This document shows, in pieces, positions 36,851 to 44,568 of a stretch of DNA of 64,000 nucleotides. The stretch's first letter is position 1. Each line of letters starts with the position of its first letter. Below the pieces are notes generated by a model that was given only the letters and a program-made list of their open reading frames with translations, searched no databases and was not told the DNA's origin. Location of the stretch: positions 32,056 to 96,055 of the forward strand of contig NZ_AFIJ01000038.1 of assembly GCF_000214495.1 (NCBI RefSeq), given 5' to 3'. This DNA comes from Megasphaera lornae. Its GTDB lineage: Bacteria; Bacillota; Negativicutes; Veillonellales; Megasphaeraceae. A program made the position numbers and the translations under genes.

Positions 36851-38246
36851 GATTATTTCCCCTTTCATTCCAAGCTTGATACAAGGCTTGTACTGCATCA
36901 AACAACCGCGAAGCGGGTATTTTGGTAAACGATAAAAGAAATTCCCGCTTATCTTCTACCGCCGGGGTTTCATAAAACAACTGTACGGGCAATACGCGGC
37001 ACCCTTGTTGCGCCGCCGCCTCTACCAACTCCCGCGTACTTCTCGACGAGCGTATATGTACATGGCAATAAACCCCGGAAACCACCGGTCGCACATGTAC
37101 CGCATCTCCGAATGCGCGTCGCAACAGGCCTTCCAATTGATTACCTTTAACCTGATAACTTTTTCTCAATCGCCGTACTTGCCGATTCAGTTCCCCCGTC
37201 GAAATATAGGTTGCCAATACACATTGTTCCGGAACAGAGGCACCTTGCCGAAATAGGCTGATATGCTCTTGGTACACTCGCCATAACCGCGCCGGTAACA
37301 CCATATAACTTACGCGCACAAAAAACGGCAATATTTTCGATAAGGACCCCATATACACGACATGTTCTCCCCCGTCCAATCCTTGTAATGCCGGAACGGG
37401 ACGGCCGTAGTATCGGAGTTCGCTGTCATAATCATCTTCAATAATAATGCCTTTTCGCTCTTTTATCCACGCAATCAATCGATGGCGCACATCGGCCATC
37501 ATCACCGCCCCCGTCGGAAATTGATGCGAAGGGCTGATATATAATACTTGTGCCCGACTATGCTGTAACGCATCAATATCCAAGATTCCCCGCTCCACAG
37601 AAACAGGAAAAATCGTATATCCGGCACTTCTGAAAACTTCTCTCCCTAAGCGAAATCCCGGATTTTCTACAGCAATTTCCGAATACTCCGCCTTCAATAT
37701 GGTGGTCAAAATCCGCAGCAACGCCGTAGTGCCGGCAGCAATGACAATATGTTCCGGCCGGGCCTGCACGCCACGGGTTTCATATATATATTTACTTAGT
37801 GCCGCACGTAATGCAGGCACGCCCTGCTCATCATCACAAGCGGCTAAATATACAGGATCCGCCAAAACCCGATTCATATATTTACGCCACAATCCCAAGG
37901 GAAACCCTTCCATATCCATATCGCCGCTGCCGAAATCATATAAGTATGTTTTTTTTTGCCACTGCGCCTGTCCCGGGTTCACCACCGTCAATTTATGACT
38001 GACGGCACGCTCCAAGTAGGTTACTTCATACCGCGCTTTATGATGCCGCAAAATATATCCTTCCGCAGCCAGCTGACGATACGCTTTTTCCACCGTCATT
38101 TTACTAACCTGAATACGTTCCGCCAATTCACGCACAGACGGTAACCGCACCCCGGCGGTTAACCGGCCTTGTTCAATTTCACAACGAAAATACTCATATA
38201 TTTGCACGTAATACGGGGCACCCGCTTGTTTGTCAATTTGTAACAT
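36843..38246 (-). CDS. MocR-type GntR transcriptional regulator with aminotransferase domain
   Basis: 467-residue regulator. Residues 1-70 are a GntR winged helix ('YFRCEIEQGRLTAGVRLPSVRELAE', cited in part; 'VSKMTVEKAYRQLAAEGYI'). Residues about 100-460 form a fold-type I aminotransferase domain with 'AAGTTALLRILTTIL' near 170, 'SPSHQFPTGAVM' near 252, 'IIEDDYDSELRY' near 283 and the PLP lysine in 'MGSLSKILPFFV' near 318. MocR proteins control vitamin B6, GABA or amino-acid genes with PLP as sensor. Which genes it controls here is not clear: the neighbours downstream are DNA repair genes, and bioB is divergent. Its stop overlaps the yhaO start (ATGTCTGA). Confidence 0.9.
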   Translation of the reverse strand: MLQIDKQAGAPYYVQIYEYFRCEIEQGRLTAGVRLPSVRELAERIQVSKMTVEKAYRQLAAEGYILRHHKARYEVTYLERAVSHKLTVVNPGQAQWQKKTYLYDFGSGDMDMEGFPLGLWRKYMNRVLADPVYLAACDDEQGVPALRAALSKYIYETRGVQARPEHIVIAAGTTALLRILTTILKAEYSEIAVENPGFRLGREVFRSAGYTIFPVSVERGILDIDALQHSRAQVLYISPSHQFPTGAVMMADVRHRLIAWIKERKGIIIEDDYDSELRYYGRPVPALQGLDGGEHVVYMGSLSKILPFFVRVSYMVLPARLWRVYQEHISLFRQGASVPEQCVLATYISTGELNRQVRRLRKSYQVKGNQLEGLLRRAFGDAVHVRPVVSGVYCHVHIRSSRSTRELVEAAAQQGCRVLPVQLFYETPAVEDKREFLLSFTKIPASRLFDAVQALYQAWNERGNNHV

Positions 38247-38373
38247 CCTGCTTCACGCCTTTATCTGTCGATACGTATGTGTCTATTGTAACGAAAAACA
38301 CAGGAACTGAAAAGAGGCAAGGAGAGATGATTTTCACCGCTTTTTATTGTTAACTTTCTCGTTATTCGATAAG

Positions 38374-38402
38374 TTGATTTTACATGTAAATTCCAGTATA
38401 AT
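38374..38402 (+). promoter_or_regulatory. bioB promoter with palindromic operator in the spacer
   Basis: TTGATT (38374-38379), 17-base spacer, TATAAT (38397-38402). The spacer contains a perfect 12-bp palindrome TTTACATGTAAA (38379-38390), placed to block RNA polymerase when bound. TTGTTAAC (38347-38354) upstream resembles half a BirA operator but lacks a good partner. Confidence 0.6.
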
Positions 38403-38436
38403 GGCAAAGAGTTATTCGTCTGAAAAGGAGCTTATT

Positions 38437-39429
38437 ATGAATTTTCAACATCTTCTTTCTTATACACAAAAAACCTTGGCCGGACAATCCGTTTCCCCGG
38501 AAGAAGCGTATGAACTCATTACGCTTCCGGCCGCCGATACGCCGTTATTACTGGCCATGGCCGATAAAATACGCAGACATTTTCACGATGACACCGTAGA
38601 CTGTTGTGCCATTATCAACGGCCGTTCCGGAAAATGTCCGGAAAATTGTCGGTTTTGTGCGCAATCCGCCCATTATCAAACCGGCGTAACCGAATATCCT
38701 CTGGTAGATACGGATACCGTCATTGCCACCGCGCGCCGAGCCAAAGCTGCCGGCGCCGCCCGATTTGCCATTGTTACGAGCGGTCGCTCCGTGGCGGAAG
38801 GCGAAGAATTTGAATCGGTATTACACGCCCTTTCGTGCATAAAAAAAGAGGTCCATATGGAAACCTGCTGTTCCCTCGGCCTCATTACCCTGCGACAAGC
38901 GCAGGCCCTAAAAAAAGTGGGCATTTCCCGCTACCATGCCAATATAGAAACCGCCCCTTCTTTTTTTTCTTCCATCTGTACCACCCATACTTTTGCAGAT
39001 AAAGCCGTCATGATCCGGACGGCACAACAAGCCGGTTTACGCGTTTGTTCCGGCGGTATATTCGGCTTGGGAGAAACGCCGCGGCAACGTATTGAAATGG
39101 CCTTTACGTTAAAAAAATTCGGCATAGATTCCGTGCCGCTCAATATTTTAAATCCCGTAGCCGGCACCCCTTTTGCTCGCAATAAACGCTTGCCGCCCTG
39201 GGAAATTCTCCGCACTTTTGCCGTTTTTCGCTATATTTTACCGCATGCCCTAATCCGAACGGCAGGCGGCAGGGAAGTAAATTTACGCGCTCTCCAGCCC
39301 TATGCGCTCACAGGCGGACTGAACGGCATCATGATCGGCGGCTACTTAACTACCGGCGGCAATGCCACCTCTACGGATCAACAAATGCTGCGTGATTTGG
39401 AACGCCCTTGCACTCAACCGGAAGTTTGA
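38437..39429 (+). CDS. bioB: Biotin synthase
   Basis: 330-residue radical SAM enzyme that inserts sulfur into dethiobiotin. The radical cluster motif CPENCRFC gives Cys67, Cys71 and Cys74. 'YHANIETAPSFF' near 167 and 'VCSGGIFGLGETPRQRI' near 202 are typical BioB, and the second-cluster region 'NILNPVAGTPF' and 'RTAGGREVNL' are present. AAAGGAG precedes ATG 38437; the longer frame from 38347 runs through the promoter and is not used. No other biotin genes are near, so dethiobiotin must come from genes elsewhere or from uptake. Confidence 0.94.
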   Translation: MNFQHLLSYTQKTLAGQSVSPEEAYELITLPAADTPLLLAMADKIRRHFHDDTVDCCAIINGRSGKCPENCRFCAQSAHYQTGVTEYPLVDTDTVIATARRAKAAGAARFAIVTSGRSVAEGEEFESVLHALSCIKKEVHMETCCSLGLITLRQAQALKKVGISRYHANIETAPSFFSSICTTHTFADKAVMIRTAQQAGLRVCSGGIFGLGETPRQRIEMAFTLKKFGIDSVPLNILNPVAGTPFARNKRLPPWEILRTFAVFRYILPHALIRTAGGREVNLRALQPYALTGGLNGIMIGGYLTTGGNATSTDQQMLRDLERPCTQPEV

Positions 39430-40718
39430 TATTGCGCTCCCGCCGCCGATTGTGACAAAGCCGCCGCAACCGCCGCGCCGACCGCGGCGCCGTCTTGAAT
39501 AAGTTGCGGCACTACACCGGATTCCTGCCCGCAAGTCGACGGTTCTTCGCCGCAAACGCGAAAAACATCTTCCATCATCCCCAAACTCCCGCGAACCCGG
39601 CCCATAATTCCCCCGGCAACCGCTACATTTTGCGCAGGCACATCGGCTTTGCCATACAAATGTCGTAAAATTCCCCACGCCGCCGCGCCGGCCAATTGAG
39701 CGGCACGCACAAAAATAGCCGCGCCTATACTCCGCAACGGATTGACATCATCCGGCAATATAATGCGATTCCACATACGACTCATATCCATTCGTCCATT
39801 GCGGCTGTACTCCGTGCTGATAACTTCATTCATGGCCCGAGTAGAAAAAGAGGGAATCGTTTCCGTATCAAAATACGAACATAATGTCCGTTGATAAATT
39901 TTACTCAAATAAGCACTGCTGACCATTTTGCCGAATAAATTTCGTCCGGGATTTCCGGAAGCCGCATCCACTTCCCAATCCCACGAGGTTCTTTCCACTT
40001 CGTTATAATCGCCGGCATGCACAGTAAGAATCATCTTCAACAACGGTTCAAAATACCCGATGTCAAACCCGTGGCCGCAAATAACCGCCAATCGCGTATT
40101 GTCATAGGTGTACGCCGCCGACAACAAGGTCGCCGCGGCATCATCCAAAATAGCCGCCGGCCGAATATTTTCCAACCCTTGCCGGGTTAACGCCTGATAT
40201 AACCGCGCATTAATCGCCCGGCCCGCTTTTTTTCTGCCGCCTATTTTACGAGCCCAATGCCGCCAACGCCAATCACCGGACCGTTCATAATGTACGCTGA
40301 AAGAAAATGTATGGCCTAAAAGATACGCATAATTCCCACCGGCAACCGTCCCGATCAACGCGGCGACACAATCCAATACGGCATCGGTAATAAGCGGCTC
40401 CGGAGAACCTTCCGTACAGAGCGCCACGGACAATGTTTGAGAAATTTTCTTTTCAATAACATAGCCGCGTCGTCCCCATAACCGTACCCGAAATACACGC
40501 ACCTTATGACCGTCAAATTCAACCGCTAAAAACACGCCGTTTTCACGGCCCGTCGGCAAGGGCAAATACGATTTCGAAAAGGGCAACCTGTTATTTTGAT
40601 TATGTACCGCCAGGCTTAAATGCCCGGAAAAACGTTGCACTACACGTTGTAACTGTATATCCGTATAATAAAAATGTTGAGCAATTTTTTTCCAATCTTC
40701 CGGTGATCTGAACTCCAT
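39414..40718 (-). CDS. Hexokinase-fold protein (eukaryotic-type hexokinase family, bacterial)
   Basis: 434-residue protein matching the eukaryotic hexokinase family. Corresponding blocks are 'FLAVEFDGHKVRVFRV' (canonical FLALDLGGTNFRV), 'AAILDDAAATLLSAAY' (canonical VNDTVGTMM; catalytic Asp kept), 'VICGHGFDIGYFE' (canonical GTGTNACY), 'WEVDAASGNPGRNLFGKMVSSAYL' (canonical D-x-x-SLNPGKQLFEKM, cited in part) and 'AVAGGIMGRV'. The phosphate-1 loop is altered (GGTN to DGHK), so ATP use is uncertain. ATG 40718 has GGGAG upstream; GTG 40724 is an alternative. It overlaps bioB's 3' end by 16 bases on the opposite strand. This family is uncommon in bacteria. Confidence 0.78.
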   Translation of the reverse strand: MEFRSPEDWKKIAQHFYYTDIQLQRVVQRFSGHLSLAVHNQNNRLPFSKSYLPLPTGRENGVFLAVEFDGHKVRVFRVRLWGRRGYVIEKKISQTLSVALCTEGSPEPLITDAVLDCVAALIGTVAGGNYAYLLGHTFSFSVHYERSGDWRWRHWARKIGGRKKAGRAINARLYQALTRQGLENIRPAAILDDAAATLLSAAYTYDNTRLAVICGHGFDIGYFEPLLKMILTVHAGDYNEVERTSWDWEVDAASGNPGRNLFGKMVSSAYLSKIYQRTLCSYFDTETIPSFSTRAMNEVISTEYSRNGRMDMSRMWNRIILPDDVNPLRSIGAAIFVRAAQLAGAAAWGILRHLYGKADVPAQNVAVAGGIMGRVRGSLGMMEDVFRVCGEEPSTCGQESGVVPQLIQDGAAVGAAVAAALSQSAAGAQYQTSG

Positions 40719-40846
40719 CAGCACGTCGCTCCCTCTTTTTTCTTTCTTATATTGTATCACGAAATATACAAATTTCATGCTTTTTTGTAAATTATTTACA
40801 TTCATGATACAGCGGACGTCGCCTACACGTACCGCCCGCCATCCGC

Positions 40847-40875
40847 TTGACAAGGACACCGCGCCTTATTATAAT
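40847..40875 (+). promoter_or_regulatory. Strong sigma-70 promoter of the thiSGH operon
   Basis: TTGACA (40847-40852), 17-base spacer, TATAAT (40870-40875): a consensus promoter. Transcription should start near 40882. Confidence 0.85.
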
Positions 40876-40882
40876 AATAGCA

Positions 40883-40970
40883 GAATGAGACCGTGAGGCC
40901 GCATGAAGGGGTACACCACCGTGGGTGTAGTTTCTTTCGTGCGGTCTATTTTGTATAGAAAGGAGGAGCT
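40883..40970 (+). ncRNA. Structured leader upstream of thiS (candidate cis-regulatory RNA)
   Basis: The leader folds into a nested hairpin. CCGCATGAA (40899-40907) pairs with TTCGTGCGG (40936-40944), including one G-U pair. Inside it TACACC (40912-40917) pairs with GGTGTA (40924-40929). AGACC (40888-40892) can pair with GGTCT (40943-40947), competing with the base of the main stem. It does not show the conserved TPP riboswitch core (CUGAGA). A 'thiS' RNA motif has been reported upstream of thiS genes; I cannot confirm identity with it here. The ribosome site AGGAGG lies at 40961-40966, just after the structure. Confidence 0.55.
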
Positions 40971-40971
40971 T

Positions 40972-41166
40972 ATGATTATTATCAACGGCGAAGCGATACC
41001 TGCCGAAACCTTATCTCTCACTGACTACTTAACGACGCACGGGCTGCGTCCGGAACGTATTGCCATTGAAAGAAACGGAGAAATCATTCCCCGTAAAACG
41101 TACGACCGAGTCACCCTGGTAGACGGCGACAAACTGGAAATCGTTCACTTTGTAGGCGGAGGCTGA
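40972..41166 (+). CDS. thiS: Sulfur carrier protein ThiS
   Basis: 64-residue ubiquitin-fold protein whose C-terminal Gly-Gly is converted to a thiocarboxylate and gives sulfur for the thiazole ring of thiamine. It begins MIIINGEAI, has '[15 protein letters not shown]' in the middle and ends 'VHFVGGG'. AGGAGG is 5 bases upstream of ATG 40972; a longer frame from 40903 lies inside the leader hairpin. No thiF is adjacent, so the activating enzyme is encoded elsewhere. Confidence 0.93.
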   Translation: MIIINGEAIPAETLSLTDYLTTHGLRPERIAIERNGEIIPRKTYDRVTLVDGDKLEIVHFVGGG

Positions 41167-41219
41167 AAATTTCACCTTTCTTACCAGTATCCATAAAAAA
41201 TAAAAAGGAGTCTTTTATT

Positions 41220-41990
41220 ATGAAGGCAAATGATACATTTCACTTAGGGGGACACGATTTTTCGTCCCGTTTTATTTTAGGATCCGGAAAATATTCGGTA
41301 AAACTCATTGAAGCGGCCGTAAAAGAGGCGGGGGCCGAAATTGTAACCATGGCCTTACGTCGTGCGGAAGCGGGAAATAAAGATAATATTCTGGATTTCA
41401 TTCCCCAAGGCACTACCTTACTGCCCAACACTTCCGGCGCCAGAACCGCCGAAGAAGCCGTCCGCATTGCCCGCCTGTCCCGTGAATTGGGCTGTGGTGA
41501 CTTTATTAAAATAGAAATTATGAAAGATTCAAAATACTTACTTCCCGATAATGCCGAAACGGTAAAAGCTACCGACATTTTAGCCAAAGAAGGCTTTGTC
41601 GTTTTACCGTATGTAACCCCCGATCTCTATACGGCACGCGATTTGGTCTGTGCCGGCGCAGCGGCGGTTATGCCCCTGGCGGCGCCTATCGGCACCAATA
41701 AAGGCTTGTGTACTAAAGAATTTATCCAAATTCTGATCAATGAAATTGATCTTCCTATTATTGTAGACGCCGGAATCGGACGTCCGTCCCAAGCCTGCGA
41801 AGCCATGGAAATGGGCGCGGCCGCGATTATGGCCAATACCGCTCTGGCCACCGCCGGGGATTTACAACTCATGGCACGTGCTTTTAAGAAAGCGATTGAA
41901 GCAGGACGCGCCGCGTATTTATCCGGACCGGGACAAGTTAGGGAAACTGCTTCCGCTTCCGATCCGTTAACCGGATTTTTAGGCGACTGA
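41220..41990 (+). CDS. thiG: Thiazole synthase ThiG
   Basis: 256-residue TIM-barrel enzyme forming thiazole phosphate from deoxyxylulose-5-phosphate, dehydroglycine and ThiS thiocarboxylate. '[11 protein letters not shown]' near residue 19, 'MALRRAEAG' near 45, '[15 protein letters not shown]' near 62, 'VLPYVTPD' near 130, '[15 protein letters not shown]' near 150 and '[20 protein letters not shown]' near 183 are family signatures. AAAAAGGAG precedes ATG 41220. It lies between thiS and thiH in a three-gene operon. Confidence 0.96.
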   Translation: MKANDTFHLGGHDFSSRFILGSGKYSVKLIEAAVKEAGAEIVTMALRRAEAGNKDNILDFIPQGTTLLPNTSGARTAEEAVRIARLSRELGCGDFIKIEIMKDSKYLLPDNAETVKATDILAKEGFVVLPYVTPDLYTARDLVCAGAAAVMPLAAPIGTNKGLCTKEFIQILINEIDLPIIVDAGIGRPSQACEAMEMGAAAIMANTALATAGDLQLMARAFKKAIEAGRAAYLSGPGQVRETASASDPLTGFLGD

Positions 41991-42004
41991 GGAGGGATTA
42001 TCGA

Positions 42005-43168
42005 ATGAATACCGAACGCACAGATCACATGAAATACTTACCGCAAATGGAAATATTGGATTCTCATATGTTGGACGATGTTTTAAAATACCGCGATGCC
42101 TTTCAGGATACCGACTTTACCGCGACGGATGTAAAAAATGCCTTACGAAAACCCGGCTTAACACCGCACGACTTTATGGCGCTTCTTTCAACTGCCGCAC
42201 AACCGTTTTTGGAAGAAATGGCCCAAAAGGCACATATCGTGACCCGTCGTCATTTCGGCAACAGCATTTCTATCTTTACGCCTGTTTATTTTGCCAATTA
42301 TTGCGAAAATCATTGCATTTATTGCGGTTTCAATTCCCACAATAAAATCAAGCGGGCACGCTTAAATGATGAAGAATTACATCAGGAATGCCAAAACATC
42401 GCCGCCGAAGGCTTTGAAGAAGTCCTCATGTTAACCGGCGAAAGTCCGCACATGTCCGATGTGCACTATATCGGCAATGCCGTAAAAATAGCACGGCAAT
42501 ACTTCCGACAAGTAGGCTTGGAAATCTATCCGGTGAACACGGATGATTATGCATATCTGCATCAATGCGGGGTGGACTATGTTACGGTCTTTCAGGAAAC
42601 CTATAATGCCGATAAATACGAAACCCTCCATTTGGCCGGCAATAAGCGGGTCTTTCCCTATCGTTTTTATGCCCAGGAACGGGCCCTTCGCGGGGGCATG
42701 CGCGGCGTCGGCTTCGCCGCCCTGTTGGGCTTGGATGATTATCAAAAAGATGCCATTTCTACCGGTATCCATGCCTGGCTCATGCAAAAAAAATATCCGC
42801 ATGCGGAAATTTCGCTGTCTTGCCCGCGACTGCGCCCGATTATCAACAACGATAAAATCAATCCCAAAGACGTGGACGAACGAAAATTAACACAAATTCT
42901 TTGTGCATATCGCCTTTTCTTACCGTTTGCCTCGATTGTCGTCTCCAGTCGTGAAAATGCACATTATCGCAACAATATTGTAAAAATTATGGCGACCAAA
43001 GTATCGGCCGGTGTATGCGTCGGAATCGGCGGCCATTTGAAAGCGGATCATTCGGAAGTCGGCGATGAACAGTTTGAAATCTCGGACAATCGTTCTTTTT
43101 CCGAAATGTATTCTACTATCAAAAAAATGGGATTACAGCCGGTAACCAGTGAATATATTTATGTATAA
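42005..43168 (+). CDS. thiH: 2-iminoacetate synthase ThiH
   Basis: 387-residue radical SAM tyrosine lyase that makes dehydroglycine for ThiG. The cluster motif CENHCIYC gives Cys100, Cys104 and Cys107, followed by GFN. 'LMLTGESPHMSDVHYIGNAV' near 140 and 'VTVFQETYNADKYETLH' near 195 are typical, and 'SRENAHYRNNIVKIM' near 318 is in the C-terminal part. GAGGAGGG precedes ATG 42005, 14 bases after thiG. The use of ThiH rather than ThiO fits an anaerobe. Confidence 0.95.
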   Translation: MNTERTDHMKYLPQMEILDSHMLDDVLKYRDAFQDTDFTATDVKNALRKPGLTPHDFMALLSTAAQPFLEEMAQKAHIVTRRHFGNSISIFTPVYFANYCENHCIYCGFNSHNKIKRARLNDEELHQECQNIAAEGFEEVLMLTGESPHMSDVHYIGNAVKIARQYFRQVGLEIYPVNTDDYAYLHQCGVDYVTVFQETYNADKYETLHLAGNKRVFPYRFYAQERALRGGMRGVGFAALLGLDDYQKDAISTGIHAWLMQKKYPHAEISLSCPRLRPIINNDKINPKDVDERKLTQILCAYRLFLPFASIVVSSRENAHYRNNIVKIMATKVSAGVCVGIGGHLKADHSEVGDEQFEISDNRSFSEMYSTIKKMGLQPVTSEYIYV

Positions 43169-43199
43169 GTCTTGAATGTACATTGTTTCACGTTTTTTT

Positions 43200-43240
43200 A
43201 ACAGCTCCGTAATCTTATGGAGCTGTTTTCTTTTTATTTT
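43200..43240 (+). terminator. Terminator of the thiSGH operon
   Basis: Stem AACAGCTCC / GGAGCTGTT with a 10-base loop, followed by a T-rich tail, 32 bases after the thiH stop. Confidence 0.85.
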
Positions 43241-43312
43241 ATATTCTCAAAATGCGGATTATATTCATTGTTTATATAACAGTTTATAAGATAAAAAACT
43301 TTCATTATATAC

Positions 43313-43365
43313 CGTGATATATTTCACGCATAATTATTGACTAACATATGTTATTAATGTATAGT
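43313..43365 (+). promoter_or_regulatory. Promoter with two palindromes before the TenI/ThiE-like gene
   Basis: TTGACT (43337-43342), 17-base spacer, TATAGT (43360-43365). A perfect palindrome TAACATATGTTA (43342-43353) fills the spacer. Upstream GTGATATATTTCAC (43313-43326) has the GTGA-N6-TCAC form of CRP/FNR-family sites. Confidence 0.55.
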
Positions 43366-43407
43366 AATGACTGTAGTGTTCTAATTTATTATGATTCAAG
43401 GTGATAT

Positions 43408-44016
43408 ATGGTGTTAAAAATAATTGCAATAACCAATCATGACCTGGTTTCAACTAATTATTGGGAACGTTTAGAACAAATTGCCACCGCACCGATAGAT
43501 GCCGTTGTTCTGCGTGAAAAGAACTTAACAGAAGACGAATATGCGGAATACGCACGTCGCATGTTAAAACTATGTAATTTACATGATCAAACATGTATTT
43601 TACACAATTTCGGTAAAGCGGCAGTTCGTCTGCACGTTCCCCGTTTTCAATGCTCGCTCAAGTACTTGGAAGACCATTCTTCATTATTGTATTATATGAC
43701 CACCTTGGGCGTTTCCGTTCATACGGTCAAGGAAGCCGTGCGTGCAGAAGAATTGGGAGCTACCTATATTATAGCCGGTCACATATTTCCGACAGCTTGC
43801 AAAAAAACGGAGCCGCCCGTCGGCGTCGACATCCTGAAAGAAATTTGTCAAGCCGTTTCCGTGCCGGTATACGCCTTAGGCGGCGTCAATACAACAACCA
43901 TAACCCAATTGCGTAATATTCCCATTGCAGGCATTGCCCTTATGTCCGGTATTATGACTTGTAAAAATGTAACGGACTATATTGCCGAACTGAAAAATAA
44001 GTACGTAGGAAAATAA
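43408..44016 (+). CDS. TenI/ThiE-like thiamine phosphate synthase family protein
   Basis: 202-residue TIM-barrel protein. 'VVLREKNLTEDEYAEYA' near residue 32, 'CILHNFGKAA' near 60, 'GVSVHTVKEAVRAEELGATYIIAGHIFPTACKK' near 100 (cited in part) and 'VPVYALGGVN' near 155 place it in the ThiE/TenI group. TenI proteins aid thiazole tautomer aromatisation, while ThiE couples thiazole and pyrimidine phosphates. The substituted phosphate and Mg sites favour TenI, but this is not certain. AAGGTGAT precedes ATG 43408. It follows the thiSGH operon with its own promoter and is coupled to the next gene (2-base gap). Confidence 0.82.
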   Translation: MVLKIIAITNHDLVSTNYWERLEQIATAPIDAVVLREKNLTEDEYAEYARRMLKLCNLHDQTCILHNFGKAAVRLHVPRFQCSLKYLEDHSSLLYYMTTLGVSVHTVKEAVRAEELGATYIIAGHIFPTACKKTEPPVGVDILKEICQAVSVPVYALGGVNTTTITQLRNIPIAGIALMSGIMTCKNVTDYIAELKNKYVGK

Positions 44017-44018
44017 TT

Positions 44019-44522
44019 ATGCCACAAGCTTATCTCCTCTTTAATATGCAACGACATATACTGTCTTCCCGCACCGATGCACCATCCTTGTTGCAAACGA
44101 TCGAGAAGGCCATTGTTGCAGAAAAAAGAAATCCGACCATAGCTACCGATTTATTTTTTATTCATCACATTCCGCAGTATATTGCTTCATCCGAGGCGGA
44201 CACCCTATATCAGACAACCTACGGTATTCATCCTTCACTTTTACCGTACAGTCTCTTATCCTCGACAATCTATACCGGAACCGTCGGTTGCCCCGATTTA
44301 TTGGTAGAAATGAAAGAATATAGTCGTATTATTTGTATGGGATTATTCTTGGATACACATATTCTGATGAACAGCTTGGCGTTAAAGACACAATTTCCCC
44401 AAAAAGAAATTTGTATTCTCGACAAAGGCTGTGCAAGCACCGTCCCGCAAATACAAAAACCGACTTATGAGATACTGTCTGCTTGTCACATTACTATCTT
44501 TTCTACAACTTCTTCAACATAA
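44019..44522 (+). CDS. Isochorismatase-like protein without its catalytic triad
   Basis: 167-residue protein with the outline of the isochorismatase/cysteine hydrolase fold. 'LLFNMQRHIL' near residue 6 corresponds to the DMQ strand, 'DLFFIHHI' near 44 to the second strand, and 'IICMGLFLDTHILMNSLALK' near 107 to the Cys helix. The catalytic Asp is Asn9, the Cys position (usually T-D-x-C-V) reads LDTHI, and no clear Lys is found. It is therefore probably not an active hydrolase. It starts 2 bases after the TenI-like gene, is likely co-translated with it and ends at a very strong terminator. The fold assignment is by motif only. Confidence 0.6.
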   Translation: MPQAYLLFNMQRHILSSRTDAPSLLQTIEKAIVAEKRNPTIATDLFFIHHIPQYIASSEADTLYQTTYGIHPSLLPYSLLSSTIYTGTVGCPDLLVEMKEYSRIICMGLFLDTHILMNSLALKTQFPQKEICILDKGCASTVPQIQKPTYEILSACHITIFSTTSST

Positions 44523-44566
44523 CAGGTGCCGCGTATGAGTGTCATACGCGGCACCTGTTATGTTTT
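44521..44566. terminator. Strong terminator between convergent operons
   Basis: Perfect 18-bp stem (44521-44538 with 44542-44559) and 3-base loop, followed by a T-run. It overlaps the stop codon of the isochorismatase-like gene and lies just before the end of the leftward operon. Confidence 0.9.
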
Positions 44567-44568
44567 TA

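Noticed and set aside
38347-38380. BirA operator upstream of bioB
   Set aside because: TTGTTAAC fits one half-site but no matching second half occurs at the required spacing; the TTTACATGTAAA palindrome is a better operator candidate.
40883-40970. TPP riboswitch upstream of thiS
   Set aside because: The leader is structured but lacks the conserved TPP core sequences, so it is listed as an unclassified leader RNA instead.
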